A DNA stretch of 64,000 nt from Mesorhizobium sp. LMG 17147 (GTDB lineage Bacteria; Pseudomonadota; Alphaproteobacteria; Rhizobiales; Rhizobiaceae): the NCBI RefSeq assembly GCF_024297145.1, contig NZ_JANCTC010000022.1:1-64000 (forward strand), read 5' to 3'. A model generated the notes under the pieces. The model saw only the letters and a program-made list of their open reading frames with translations. It made no database searches and had not been told where the DNA came from. Below, one piece after another: positions 26,392 to 35,266 of this stretch (its first letter is position 1; each line of letters opens with the position of its first letter). A program made the translations under genes and the position numbers.

Positions 26392-26413
26392 TATCCGAAC
26401 TGAGGGGAAAAAG

Positions 26414-26686
26414 ATGCTGTTCTTCGTAACCGAGGATTTTCGCGGCTGCGACCGCAAGGAGATCTACCGCCGTTTCCGCGACCAGGGCCGCCTGAAGCCG
26501 GACGCGCTTCTCGTGCACCACAGCTGGATCGCAGCGGATATGAGCCGCTGCTTCCTGCTGGTGGAGGCCGATGACATCACGCTCCTGCAGCGGTGGGTCA
26601 TCGAATGGGCCGATCTGGTCGAATTCGAGATTGTTCCTGTGGCGACGAACAAGGATATGGTTGAGGCATTGAGCGGGCACCTCTGA
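26414..26686 (+). CDS. DUF3303 family protein
   Basis: The 90-residue protein begins MLFFVTEDFRGCDRKEIYRRF and contains VHHSWIAADMSRCFLLVEADD and WADLVEFEIVPVA, the DUF3303 pattern, a small ferredoxin-like alpha/beta fold. It starts 22 bp after the ATP-grasp gene behind GAGGGGAAAAAG, so it is likely the third gene of the same operon. Its function is unknown; a regulatory or substrate-handling role in the cassette is an inference from position only. Confidence 0.8.
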   Translation: MLFFVTEDFRGCDRKEIYRRFRDQGRLKPDALLVHHSWIAADMSRCFLLVEADDITLLQRWVIEWADLVEFEIVPVATNKDMVEALSGHL

Positions 26687-26815
26687 CCCGGCAAGGAACC
26701 TCCTGGTTCGCCACACCTGAATTCCGCCTTCTCTATCAAGGAATTAACACGCGAATCGAGCGTCATCTCAAGGAGATCCAAGCCGGTTGCCCGCGCTTCC
26801 GCGAGACTGTCGCAC

Positions 26816-28954
26816 TTAGCCGGACTGCCGGATCGTCGCGCTCGACCTCAGCAGCCGATTGATGTCCGACGCCTTTGACGGCACGCCGATCAAATAGCCC
26901 TGGGCCTCGACACAACCCTCCTTTTGCAGGAATTCAAGCTGCGCTTCGGTCTCGACACCTTCGGCGGTGACGGTGATGCCCAGCTGTGCGCCAAGCCCGA
27001 TGATGGTGCGCACGATCGCCGCGGTATCGCGACTGTCGATGTCACGGGTGAACGAGCGATCGATCTTGATCTTGTCGACGGGAAAGCGCCTGAGGTAGCC
27101 CAGCGAGGAATAGCCGGTGCCGAAATCGTCCAGCGCGATGCGGACGCCCAGATCGCGTAGCTGCCTGAGTGTCTTGAGCACCAGATCGCTCTCGTCCATC
27201 AGCACCGTTTCGGTGATTTCCAGTTCAAGTCGGTTGGCCGGCACGCCCGAGAACGCCAGTGCCGAAATGACGCTGCGGGCAAAGGTACCGCTTTTGATCT
27301 GCACGGCGGAGACATTGACTGCGATGCGCCAAGCCGCCCAGCCTGCCGCGGTCGTGCAGGCTTTTCGCAGCGCCCATTCTCCGAGCGGCACGATCAGCCC
27401 GGTCTCCTCGGCGGCCGGAATGAAGTCGTCCGGCCGCACCAGGCCGCGCACCGGCGATCGCCAGCGCATCAAGGCTTCGGCACCGACGATTTCGCCGGAG
27501 GCGATGTTCATGATCGGCTGGAAATCCAGCTCGAATTCGCGGCGCGACAGCGCTGCCCTGAGATCGATTTCGAGCGCCCGGCGGGCCCGCACCATCGCGT
27601 CCATGGCCGGTTCGAAGAAGCGGTAGAGGTTGCGCCCTTCGCTCTTTGCCCGATAGAGCGCCATATCGGCGTTTTTCAGCAAAGTCTCGGCGTCCTTGCC
27701 GTCATTTGGAAACAGCGCGATGCCGAGACTGATGCCGACACGCATGTCGTGTCTTTTGTCGCGAAACGGCTTTCCGATGATCTCGACGATGCGTTTGGCC
27801 AGCTTTTCCGCGTCGCCCGGGCTTTTGAGATTGAACAGGATTATGACGAATTCGTCGCCGCCGAAGCGGGAGACAACGTCCGTTTCATTGCGCAGGCACC
27901 GTTGCAGCCGTTCGGCCACGCATTTCAGCAGCCAGTCGCCGGCGGGGTGACCCCAAGTATCATTGACTGCCTTGAAGTGATCGAGGTCGAGCGAGAATAT
28001 CGCCAGCGATCCGTCTCTCGTCTCGCTCAGGGCTTGGTCGAGCCGTTCGCGAAGCATCGAGCGATTGGGCAGGTTGGTCAGTGTGTCGTGGTGCGCAAGA
28101 TGGGTCATGCGCTCTTCCACACGCCTGCGCTCGGTGACATCGTCGAACGTCGCGACCCAGCCGCCGCCGCTCATCGGCCGGCGCGCAACCAGCAGCGTCC
28201 TGCCGTCGGCGAGATGACGATGCGTTACGTGTGTTTTCCCCGCCCGCAGGCAGGCTTCGATTTGCGAGATTTCGCTGTCGGGGTCGAGCTTTGTATAAAT
28301 GCCCAGTTCCAGCAGCCGCTTGAACGCATCACGGTGGCTCATGCCAAGCGGGAAGTCGGCGGGCCTGACATGATAAAGTTCCAGGAAACGTTCGTTGCGC
28401 ACGATCAGCTTGCCGTCCGCATCGTACATCAAAAGGCCTTGCGACATGTTGGCAAGTGCTGCGTCGAAACGGCGGTGCTGCTCTTTCAACTCCTGCTCGG
28501 CGCGCCGTTGCTCGGTGATGTCCTCGTAGATCGAGACCCAGCCACCTGACGCCAGCGGCCGGTGCGAAATGTTGACGATGCGCCCGTCTGCAAGCGTTTC
28601 CTCATAGGTGGAAGGTTTTGCCTGGTCGATATAGGGCTTGCGGATGGCATAGAGTTGCTCGGCGCTTTGCGAGGCGATGCCGATATCCACGCTGTGCTGG
28701 AGGATGTCGAAAAACCGGATGCCGGGCCGCACCACTTCGGCGTCGAGGCGAAAGATGCTGATGTAGTTCCTGTTGCAGATGATCATCCGCTCATCGGCAT
28801 CGAACATGCACAGGCCGTGCGACATGTTCTCGATCGCTGCCGAAAAACGCTCGTTCTGTTCGCGTAGCTCGTCTTCGATCCGTCGCGGCAGACCAACGCC
28901 TTTGGCCCTCCGTCGGCGGACGGATGAACCAGCCTTGATACCGGCAACGGGCAT
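26816..28954 (-). CDS. PAS-PAS-GGDEF-EAL cyclic-di-GMP turnover protein
   Basis: The 712-residue protein has two PAS domains (about 35-145 and 160-275), then GGDEF at 365-369 and EAL at 493-495 (GAEALMRWR), with the later LDDFGTGYSSLGYL motif for metal binding. It lacks a signal peptide and TM segments, so it is a soluble sensor. The usual product-inhibition RxxD site before GGDEF reads NETD, so feedback inhibition is probably lost. Both catalytic motifs look intact. The downstream convergent gene is DUF3303. Confidence 0.95.
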   Translation of the reverse strand: MPVAGIKAGSSVRRRRAKGVGLPRRIEDELREQNERFSAAIENMSHGLCMFDADERMIICNRNYISIFRLDAEVVRPGIRFFDILQHSVDIGIASQSAEQLYAIRKPYIDQAKPSTYEETLADGRIVNISHRPLASGGWVSIYEDITEQRRAEQELKEQHRRFDAALANMSQGLLMYDADGKLIVRNERFLELYHVRPADFPLGMSHRDAFKRLLELGIYTKLDPDSEISQIEACLRAGKTHVTHRHLADGRTLLVARRPMSGGGWVATFDDVTERRRVEERMTHLAHHDTLTNLPNRSMLRERLDQALSETRDGSLAIFSLDLDHFKAVNDTWGHPAGDWLLKCVAERLQRCLRNETDVVSRFGGDEFVIILFNLKSPGDAEKLAKRIVEIIGKPFRDKRHDMRVGISLGIALFPNDGKDAETLLKNADMALYRAKSEGRNLYRFFEPAMDAMVRARRALEIDLRAALSRREFELDFQPIMNIASGEIVGAEALMRWRSPVRGLVRPDDFIPAAEETGLIVPLGEWALRKACTTAAGWAAWRIAVNVSAVQIKSGTFARSVISALAFSGVPANRLELEITETVLMDESDLVLKTLRQLRDLGVRIALDDFGTGYSSLGYLRRFPVDKIKIDRSFTRDIDSRDTAAIVRTIIGLGAQLGITVTAEGVETEAQLEFLQKEGCVEAQGYLIGVPSKASDINRLLRSSATIRQSG

Positions 28955-29018
28955 GAGGCAAGCCTATGGACCATGGTTAACCACGGCACTGTTGTCCCTG
29001 CCGGTTAATTTACCGTTT

Positions 29019-29651
29019 TCAGCCGGCTGGAACGGCAGTCTGGCGTCGCGACTTTTCGATTGCCGCAAACCGTTTGAGAAAGGCATTCTGCGCCCAGGTC
29101 ACCGAGCGCGGCGTGACATCGAAGCGCTCGGCGTTGAAACCGCGCGGCCTGCCGAAGAACTCGGTCGCCTCTGCCGTCGAAAAACCCGCAAGCAGCGTTG
29201 CTTCGAAATAAGCGGCGATCTGATCCGCTCGCTTGATTTCCTTGCGCAGCCCCGCGTCGAGTTCGGCCGGCAATGAAAAGCGCAGATGGATGGCGCGCTG
29301 CAGCCTGATCTCGCAATCCCGGTAGCTGCCGCCCATCACGGATTTGAACGGCGAAATCATATCGCCGATGACGTATTCCGGCGCGTCATGCAGCAGCGCC
29401 GCCAACCGCGCGTCGGCGTCGGCATCCGGCATCAGTTCGCCGACAAGCGTTTCGACCAGCAGCGAGTGCTGGGCGACCGAAAAGGCGTGATCGCCTCTGG
29501 TCTGGCCGTTCCAGCGTGCGACGCGGGCAAGGCCATGGGCAATATCGGAGATCTCGATGTCGAGCGGCGAAGGATCGAGCAGGTCGAGCCGGCGGCCGGA
29601 CAGCATACGTTGCCAGGCACGCGGCGGCGCCCCGGCGCGGTCGGCCGCCAT
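29019..29651 (-). CDS. HD-domain hydrolase (YfbR/5'-nucleotidase-like)
   Basis: The 210-residue protein shows HAFSVAQHSLLVETL and LLHDAPEYVIGDM, the H...HD...D metal-binding motif of HD hydrolases, and DQIAAYFEA for the later Asp. Size and spacing fit YfbR-like nucleotidases, but the substrate cannot be told from sequence. Its ATG overlaps the last base of the ygfZ-like stop (TGATG), so the two genes are coupled. Confidence 0.85.
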   Translation of the reverse strand: MAADRAGAPPRAWQRMLSGRRLDLLDPSPLDIEISDIAHGLARVARWNGQTRGDHAFSVAQHSLLVETLVGELMPDADADARLAALLHDAPEYVIGDMISPFKSVMGGSYRDCEIRLQRAIHLRFSLPAELDAGLRKEIKRADQIAAYFEATLLAGFSTAEATEFFGRPRGFNAERFDVTPRSVTWAQNAFLKRFAAIEKSRRQTAVPAG

Positions 29652-30511
29652 CAGGCGTCCTCCGCGCCGACGGCTTCCTGCGGAAAGCTGAACTTCGCCC
29701 AGGACGGGATGGCGAGCGACACGGCGACGTCGTCAGCCAGGATCGGCAGGCCGGCGTCGAGCGCTGCCTTGACCCGGTCGATGCGGGCAATGGCAAGGCC
29801 TGTCGTGCCGGCGGTAGAGCCAAGCGTGCCGACTGGTCGCCCCGCCACGGCCAGCTCTGCGCGCGAAGTGGGCAGGGGGCGTTCGGCCGAGACGATCAAC
29901 ACCCGGCGCCTGGCAGTGCCGCGATGCTGCATGCGCGAGACGACCTCCTGGCCGACGTAGCAGCCTTTCTTGAAGCCGACGCCACCGATCTCGTCGAGCA
30001 GCACATCATGCGGAAACGCGTCGCCGAGCTGATAGTCGCTGCCGCTTTCGGCAATGCCATTGGCGATGCGAAAGGCTTGCCATGCGGCAAGGTCGCCGCT
30101 GTCTGCGGCGCCACTATAGAAGCGCGTGACGATAGCATCGACAAACCGCGCATCGGCAAACGGTGCGGATTCAAATTGCGAGGCAGTTGAATCGCTTTCC
30201 CATACGACGGTCACAACCGACTGATCTGCCTTGGCAATTTCGACTTTGGCGCGCAACTTGTAGAGCGTCAGCCGGCGCATGAAGTCATCGATGGTCTCAG
30301 CACGGCATTCGAGCCGGAAAGTATTTTCGCCGGCGCGCGAGATCAGGAAGTCGAAAAGGATCTTGCCTTGCGGCGTCAGTAAGGCGCCGGGCTTTGCTTC
30401 GCCGCGGCCGAGCGCGTCTAGGTCGGTGGTCAGGATGTTCTGCAAAAAGTGCTCGGCATCCGGTCCGGACACGGAAACGAGTGCGCGATCTCTGAGCGAG
30501 GCAAAGGGCAT
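29651..30511 (-). CDS. ygfZ: YgfZ/GcvT-domain folate-binding protein
   Basis: YgfZ-type proteins bind tetrahydrofolate and support Fe-S cluster enzymes. The 286-residue protein contains the diagnostic motif KGCYVGQE in GFKKGCYVGQEVVSRMQHRG, preceded by the GcvT-like fold with PLTPQGKI-type LLTPQGKILFDFLI. ATG 30511 is preferred over a TTG nine codons upstream. It is divergent from pyrC with 83 bp between the start codons. Confidence 0.9.
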   Translation of the reverse strand: MPFASLRDRALVSVSGPDAEHFLQNILTTDLDALGRGEAKPGALLTPQGKILFDFLISRAGENTFRLECRAETIDDFMRRLTLYKLRAKVEIAKADQSVVTVVWESDSTASQFESAPFADARFVDAIVTRFYSGAADSGDLAAWQAFRIANGIAESGSDYQLGDAFPHDVLLDEIGGVGFKKGCYVGQEVVSRMQHRGTARRRVLIVSAERPLPTSRAELAVAGRPVGTLGSTAGTTGLAIARIDRVKAALDAGLPILADDVAVSLAIPSWAKFSFPQEAVGAEDA

Positions 30512-30594
30512 GGTGGGAAAACGAGCCTGATCTTGCAAAACTATCGGTCATTACGTAAGCCGCTGGCACTTCCCCCGCAAGAGACCGGATCCGC

Positions 30595-31926
30595 ATGGCC
30601 CCCCTCTACGATCTCATCCTGACAGGCGGCACCGTGGTCAATCACGACGGCGAGGGTTTTCGCGACGTCGGTATCAATGGTGGGCGCATCGCTGCCATCG
30701 GCGACCTCCGCCAGGCATCGGCGGGCGAGACGATCGACTGCCACGGGCTCCATATCCTGCCGGGCGTCGTCGACAGTCAGGTGCATTTCCGCGAGCCGGG
30801 ACTGGAGCACAAGGAAGATTTGGAGACGGGCTCCCGCGCAGCGGTGCTTGGCGGCGTCACCGCCGTCTTCGAGATGCCGAACACCAATCCGCTGACCACC
30901 AGCGAGGCAACCCTTGTCGACAAGGTGCGGCGTGCCACCGGCCGCATGCATTGCGACTTTGCCTTCTGGGTCGGCGGGACCCGCGACAATGCAAAAGACG
31001 TTGGCAATCTCGAGCGGCTGCCGGGTGCGGCCGGCATAAAAGTGTTCATGGGCTCGTCCACCGGCGACCTGCTGGTCGAGGACGACGAAGGCGTTGCCTC
31101 GATCCTGAGGAACACACGCCGCCGCGCCGCCTTTCATTCCGAGGACGAGTTCCGGCTGCGCGAGCGGCTTGGCGAGCGCATCGGGGGCGATCCGTCCTCA
31201 CATCCGGTGTGGCGCGACGAGATCGCTGCATTGCGCTGCACGGAGCGCCTTGTGCGCATCGCGCGCCAGGTTCGCGCCCGGATCCATGTGCTGCACATCT
31301 CGACCGCCGAGGAGATAGGCTTCCTCGAACAGTACAAGGATGTCGCGACCTGCGAGGCGACGCCGCATCATTTGACGCTGAGCGCCGATGACTATGCGCA
31401 GCTCGGTACGTTGATCCAGATGAACCCGCCGGTGCGCGCCACGCGCCATCGCGAGGGGATCTGGCAGGGCATTGCGCAAGGCGTTGTCGATGTCCTCGGC
31501 TCCGACCATGCGCCGCACACGCTGGCCGAGAAGGCAAAACCTTATCCGGCGTCGCCGTCCGGCATGACCGGGGTGCAGACTTTGGTGCCGATCATGCTGG
31601 ACCATGTCAACGCCGGCCGGCTGACGCTGCAGCGATTTGTCGACCTGACCAGCCACGGCCCGCAGCGTATTTTCGGCATCGCCAGGAAAGGCCGCATTGC
31701 CGCCGGCTACGATGCCGATCTGACCATCGTCGATCTGAAGCGCCGCGAGACCATCGCCAACGCCCAGCAAGGCTCCAAGGCCGGCTGGACGCCTTATGAC
31801 GGCAGGCAGGTGACCGGCTGGCCGGTCGGCACCATCGTTCGCGGCCGGCGCGTGATGTGGGAAGGCGAGATCGTCGCGCCGAGCCAGGGCAGGGCGGTGG
31901 AGTTTTGCGAGGCGTTGGCGGGCTAA
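30595..31926 (+). CDS. pyrC: dihydroorotase (class I)
   Basis: Dihydroorotase cyclises carbamoyl aspartate in pyrimidine synthesis. The 443-residue amidohydrolase has the HxH metal motif in DSQVHFREPG, and the later metal-site regions EATPHHLTL and VLGSDHAPHT. The C-terminal TVDLKRR-like composite-domain return is present (ADLTIVDLKRRETI). Length and motifs fit active class I enzymes rather than the inactive aspartate-transcarbamoylase partner. It is divergent from ygfZ. Confidence 0.93.
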   Translation: MAPLYDLILTGGTVVNHDGEGFRDVGINGGRIAAIGDLRQASAGETIDCHGLHILPGVVDSQVHFREPGLEHKEDLETGSRAAVLGGVTAVFEMPNTNPLTTSEATLVDKVRRATGRMHCDFAFWVGGTRDNAKDVGNLERLPGAAGIKVFMGSSTGDLLVEDDEGVASILRNTRRRAAFHSEDEFRLRERLGERIGGDPSSHPVWRDEIAALRCTERLVRIARQVRARIHVLHISTAEEIGFLEQYKDVATCEATPHHLTLSADDYAQLGTLIQMNPPVRATRHREGIWQGIAQGVVDVLGSDHAPHTLAEKAKPYPASPSGMTGVQTLVPIMLDHVNAGRLTLQRFVDLTSHGPQRIFGIARKGRIAAGYDADLTIVDLKRRETIANAQQGSKAGWTPYDGRQVTGWPVGTIVRGRRVMWEGEIVAPSQGRAVEFCEALAG

Positions 31927-31959
31927 GCTCCCTGCCTCATAAGGGCCAGGCTAAACCAC

Positions 31960-32763
31960 TCAATCCCCAGCAACGAAGAACGTCCATTGTCCGGTCGGCG
32001 TGATGCCGACTCGGTAGAAGATGTACGCACCGAACTGCTTCATATCGTCATAGTCGCTGGCGGTGACGATCTTGAACAGCTCGACCCGCTGCCTGGCATC
32101 GAGTTTGTCCAGCGGCAGGGCGAAGAAATAGGGCCAGACATAGAGATCCTGCGGCGTGCTGGCATCGACATGGACATAACCGGCACTGAGCACCTCTTCC
32201 AGGATGGCGAGGATCTCCTGGCCTTCCGTATCGCCCGAAAGGCCCTTCAGGAAGGCGATCGGGTCGCCCTCGATGTCACCCAGCGACAATTGGGTCATCA
32301 TGTCTCCCGTGCCGATCAGCGGCCGAAGCTTTTCGATGTCGCCGCTTTTGCACGCCTCGACGATCAGATCGTGCATGCGCCTGACCGGTTCCGGCAACTT
32401 GGCCAGGTCGTAGACGACTTCGGGCACAGGCGCGTCCGGATCGACATGCGGATTGGCCATCCCGCCATCGTCCGTTGGCTCTTTCGGTTCGGTTTGCTCT
32501 GGCTCGTCGGACGGAGTCGGCTGGCGGGCTGGAGGTGGTACCGTGCCGAGCGGGCCGGGCATCGGCACGGTACTTCCAGACGGCGACATGTCGCCGTCCG
32601 GCGGCGGCGTGACCGGCGAGGGCAGGTCTTCGCGTTTGATCTCGCTGAGGGCGTGAGCGGGACTGCTCGCAAGAAACAGTGCAAGGGGAATTGTGGCGCA
32701 GGAAGCAGTAAGCCAAATGCCGAGGACCAGGCCGCGTGGCTTGCCTGATATCGAAAAATTCAC
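31960..32763 (-). CDS. conserved rhizobial secreted/periplasmic protein, unknown function
   Basis: The 267-residue protein starts with a clear signal peptide (GLVLGIWLTASCATIPLALFL, then SSPAHA-L cleavage). A Pro-rich linker of about 60 residues follows, then a globular domain from VYDLAKLPEPVRRMHDLIVEACKSGDIEKLRPLIGTGD to the end with LYVWPYFFALPLDKL. The domain pattern is familiar from rhizobial hypotheticals, but no function is known. It is convergent with pyrC. Confidence 0.85.
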   Translation of the reverse strand: MNFSISGKPRGLVLGIWLTASCATIPLALFLASSPAHALSEIKREDLPSPVTPPPDGDMSPSGSTVPMPGPLGTVPPPARQPTPSDEPEQTEPKEPTDDGGMANPHVDPDAPVPEVVYDLAKLPEPVRRMHDLIVEACKSGDIEKLRPLIGTGDMMTQLSLGDIEGDPIAFLKGLSGDTEGQEILAILEEVLSAGYVHVDASTPQDLYVWPYFFALPLDKLDARQRVELFKIVTASDYDDMKQFGAYIFYRVGITPTGQWTFFVAGD

Positions 32764-32844
32764 CGCCTGCTACTCCCTGGTTCCAGCCCATCCATGTGCC
32801 CGGACATGATGTCCGGCGGCGCGCCGTCGTCAAAGAACCGGGAA

Positions 32845-33114
32845 TCAGTGCCGCAGTCTTTCGGGCTCGAAGGCCCCGGCAATCACCTTTTCACGCATGC
32901 GATCGAGCAGGGCAAGCGCCGAGGTCTCGCCATTGGCGCGCAGCATTTCGCCGAATGCCGTTTCGAGGGCTGCCTCGGCGATGATTTCCGGCTCGATCCC
33001 CGCCGACAATCCTTCTGCCCAGGCTTCGCTGTGGCTTTCCACGGCAGTCAGGCGCTTTTCTTCCCTGACCAGCGCGTCGATGTCGTTGACGCCATGTTCC
33101 ATTGCGATGTCCAC
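32845..33114 (-). CDS. small conserved protein, unknown function (89 aa)
   Basis: An acidic helical protein. The N-terminal half reads as a helix (DIDALVREEKRLTAVESHSEAW), followed by EIIAEAALETAFGEMLRANG and a C-terminal ALLDRMREKVIAGAF. It has no signal peptide or TM segment. It lies just upstream of the secreted protein gene on the same strand, 81 bp apart. I do not recognise a named family. Confidence 0.7.
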   Translation of the reverse strand: MDIAMEHGVNDIDALVREEKRLTAVESHSEAWAEGLSAGIEPEIIAEAALETAFGEMLRANGETSALALLDRMREKVIAGAFEPERLRH

Positions 33115-33475
33115 CCTTTCAAGCGGTGATCCGTTGGACAGGGATCAAGCTTGAGTTGTCCCTTTTACACGCAGGCGCAAGTAAGTATCTGTAAATGCGA
33201 CATTTTTTTGGTCGCTGTCTACAAATTCCGTCGCGTCTAGCAAACCTGCATCCGATCCGTTTCAAACTTAGCCGATTAGGTCGGCCAAGGGGACGGAAAC
33301 CTTCAGTTTGAGTTAATTTCACATCTGCGCGCTAACGTTTCGTTAACATAGTTGCAAAAGTGCAACATTAGGTTTGCACCAAGACCTCAGTCGAGGCAAG
33401 CGGGGAAGTGTCGAACGCGTCCGCCGCGACGGCGCCGACCCTTGATGCGGCTTTTCCGGAAGGCGGCTGCCGTCG
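33115..33475. other. 361-bp intergenic region, AT-richer, with several dyads
   Basis: No convincing gene is seen. The stretch is less GC-rich than its surroundings and should hold the promoter of the 89-residue protein gene (transcribed leftward). It contains a GCGAC/GTCGC hairpin with a T-rich loop (33197-33215), a CtrA-like half-palindrome (33332-33346) and the dyad GTTGCA-AAAG-TGCAAC (33351-33366). A small RNA here is possible but not demonstrable. Confidence 0.5.
33332..33346. promoter_or_regulatory. CtrA-like site, CTAA-N7-TTAA
   Basis: CTAA and TTAA are spaced by seven bases; seven of eight positions match the alphaproteobacterial CtrA consensus TTAA-N7-TTAA. Another TTAA lies at 33313-33316. 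It sits about 220 bp upstream of the 89-residue protein gene. Short motifs of this kind occur by chance, so support is weak. Confidence 0.25.
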
Positions 33476-33853
33476 TCAGTTTCCGTAGCGCGAAGCGATG
33501 TCGCGAGACAGCGTCTCGCCTTCCTTCATGTAGCGGCTGATGGCTTCCGTCGCCGAGGCCGTGCATTGCGTATAAGTGCCGCCGAACGACCGGTAGCCGC
33601 GGTTGAAGCTGGCGATGAAGCGGGCGCGCCGCTCCGGGTTCGGATTTTCCGATGCGATCAGTTTTTCCATCTCGGCTCGCCACCGATCGCCCTTCTCGCC
33701 ACACAGATTACGCAGGAAATGCAGCGAGCCGAGCACTTCCGCCAGCCGCATCAGCCCGGGCTCGAACGGTGCTTCGGCGGCAATCGCCGGGCGCGCACCG
33801 ACAACCACACTGACGGCGAGGCATGCGGCGAGAAACGAAGACGTGCGGCTCAT
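33476..33853 (-). CDS. TIGR02301 family protein
   Basis: The 125-residue protein has a signal peptide (SFLAACLAVSVVVGARPAIAAEA). A compact domain follows with LMRLAEVLGSLHFLRNLCG, RARFIASFNRGYRSFGGTYTQCTASA and EAISRYMKEGETLSRDIASRYGN. This pattern is the alphaproteobacterial TIGR02301 family; its two cysteines (in NLCG and TQCT) probably form a disulfide in the periplasm. The function is unknown. It is commonly next to a NUDIX gene, as here. Confidence 0.88.
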   Translation of the reverse strand: MSRTSSFLAACLAVSVVVGARPAIAAEAPFEPGLMRLAEVLGSLHFLRNLCGEKGDRWRAEMEKLIASENPNPERRARFIASFNRGYRSFGGTYTQCTASATEAISRYMKEGETLSRDIASRYGN

Positions 33854-33901
33854 GAGGCTTTGTGCTGGAACAATTTGTCGCCTGCAAGGCGATTCTCTGG
33901 C

Positions 33902-34327
33902 TCACGTCTCGCCGTCTTTTTTGGGACCGAGTAGATCGTCGGCAATTTCAAACACTGCATCGGCGAGCGGCATCGCCATCATTTCGGCCAGCGTATAGAA
34001 AGCCGCGGTTTCGGCGTCGTCGCTGGCAACCGCCTCGCCGCCGGCATAATCGGCCCCAAACACCGTCAGCCAGTAGTCGACCGGATGTCCGTCCCCGCTG
34101 CCGTCGATGTGGATTTCCCGCAGCGGCCGGTAGCTGCGCGCCTGCAATCCGGTCTCTTCCAGCAATTCGCGCCGTGCTGCCTGTTCCAGCGTCTCGCCGG
34201 CTTCGACCTTGCCGCCGGGAAAGGCATAGAGGCCTTGCGAGGGCGGCCTGGCCCGCTTGACCAGCAGCACCGTGTTCTCGCGCACGACGCAGGCCGAGAC
34301 TGCCGGAATGATCTTGCGTGCTTCCAT
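33902..34327 (-). CDS. NUDIX hydrolase
   Basis: The 141-residue protein carries the Nudix box GGKVEAGETLEQAARRELLEETGL, with REx2EE-type metal-binding glutamates intact. Nudix enzymes hydrolyse nucleoside diphosphates linked to another moiety; the pattern ADP-ribose pyrophosphatase versus MutT cannot be resolved here. ATG 34327 is used; a GTG eight codons upstream is also in frame. It lies 48 bp before the TIGR02301 gene on the same strand. Confidence 0.9.
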   Translation of the reverse strand: MEARKIIPAVSACVVRENTVLLVKRARPPSQGLYAFPGGKVEAGETLEQAARRELLEETGLQARSYRPLREIHIDGSGDGHPVDYWLTVFGADYAGGEAVASDDAETAAFYTLAEMMAMPLADAVFEIADDLLGPKKDGET

Positions 34328-34448
34328 GGCTCCGGATCGCTCGATTGGCACAGCCCGTTGTGGACCGACCGTCGGCGAACAGCTTTAGCGGTTGCGAAAG
34401 GCAGGTTCCATGGCCACTTTCATACGCCACCAATCGAAAGCTGAATTC

Positions 34449-35198
34449 ATGTGCGGACGCTTTGCTTTGACAGCCACTCCGGACCAGACCGCTGCCTTTC
34501 TCGGCCTGGCGGAACTTGAGGAGTTTCCGGCCCGCTACAATATCGCGCCGACGCAGCCGGTGCTGATGGCGCTCGCCGGATTGACGCAGGCGCCGGGCTC
34601 GAACCTGCCCGACCGCCGCTCGATTCTGGTGCGCTGGGGCCTGATCCCTGCTTGGGTGAAGGATACGCGTAACTTCCCGCTGCTGTTCAACGCGCGTTCC
34701 GAGGGGGCTTCGGAAAAGGTGTCGTTTCGCGCTGCCATGCGCCATCGCCGCGCCCTGGTGCCGGCTTCGGGATTCTACGAATGGCACCAGACCGGTGGCA
34801 GAAGAGGGCAGCCCTATTGGGTGCGGCCAAGACAGGGCGGGCTTGTCGCCTTCGCCGGGCTGATTGAGACCTATGCCGAGCCGGGCGGCTCGGAAATGGA
34901 CACCGGCGCCATTCTGACCGCCCACGCCAATGCCGATACTGCGCATATCCACGACCGCATGCCGGTAGTGATCCATCCCGAGGATTTCGCACGCTGGCTG
35001 GATTGCCGCACGCTCGAGCCGCGCGACGTGGCCGATCTGCTGAGACCCGCCCAGCCCGATTTCTTCGAAGCGATCCCGGTTTCCGACCTCGTCAATAAGG
35101 TCGCCAATACCGGGTCGGAGATTCAGGAGAAGGGCGTCATCGAGCTGAGCCCGAGAAGGTCAAGCGCCAGAACTCCGGCGCGAACGACAATCAGATGA
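34449..35198 (+). CDS. SOS response-associated peptidase (SRAP/HMCES-like)
   Basis: SRAP proteins form a stable thiazolidine link with abasic sites in single-stranded DNA. The 249-residue protein begins MCGRFALT, so Cys2 becomes the reactive N-terminus after Met removal. FNARSEGASEK, SGFYEWH and AHIHDRMPVV supply the other conserved residues. The start must be ATG 34449, because Cys2 has to be the second residue; upstream in-frame starts are therefore wrong. It is divergent from the NUDIX gene. Confidence 0.94.
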   Translation: MCGRFALTATPDQTAAFLGLAELEEFPARYNIAPTQPVLMALAGLTQAPGSNLPDRRSILVRWGLIPAWVKDTRNFPLLFNARSEGASEKVSFRAAMRHRRALVPASGFYEWHQTGGRRGQPYWVRPRQGGLVAFAGLIETYAEPGGSEMDTGAILTAHANADTAHIHDRMPVVIHPEDFARWLDCRTLEPRDVADLLRPAQPDFFEAIPVSDLVNKVANTGSEIQEKGVIELSPRRSSARTPARTTIR

Positions 35199-35266
35199 GT
35201 TTATTTTAGCAAAAGCTACTGTTACTGGCTCGCCGTGAGCGCCTCAATCTTCACCCGACCGCATTC

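Noticed and set aside
26687..26862. A short open frame after DUF3303 with protein-like composition
   Set aside because: It has no ATG, GTG or TTG start in frame, and its 3' half overlaps the GGDEF-EAL gene in antisense.
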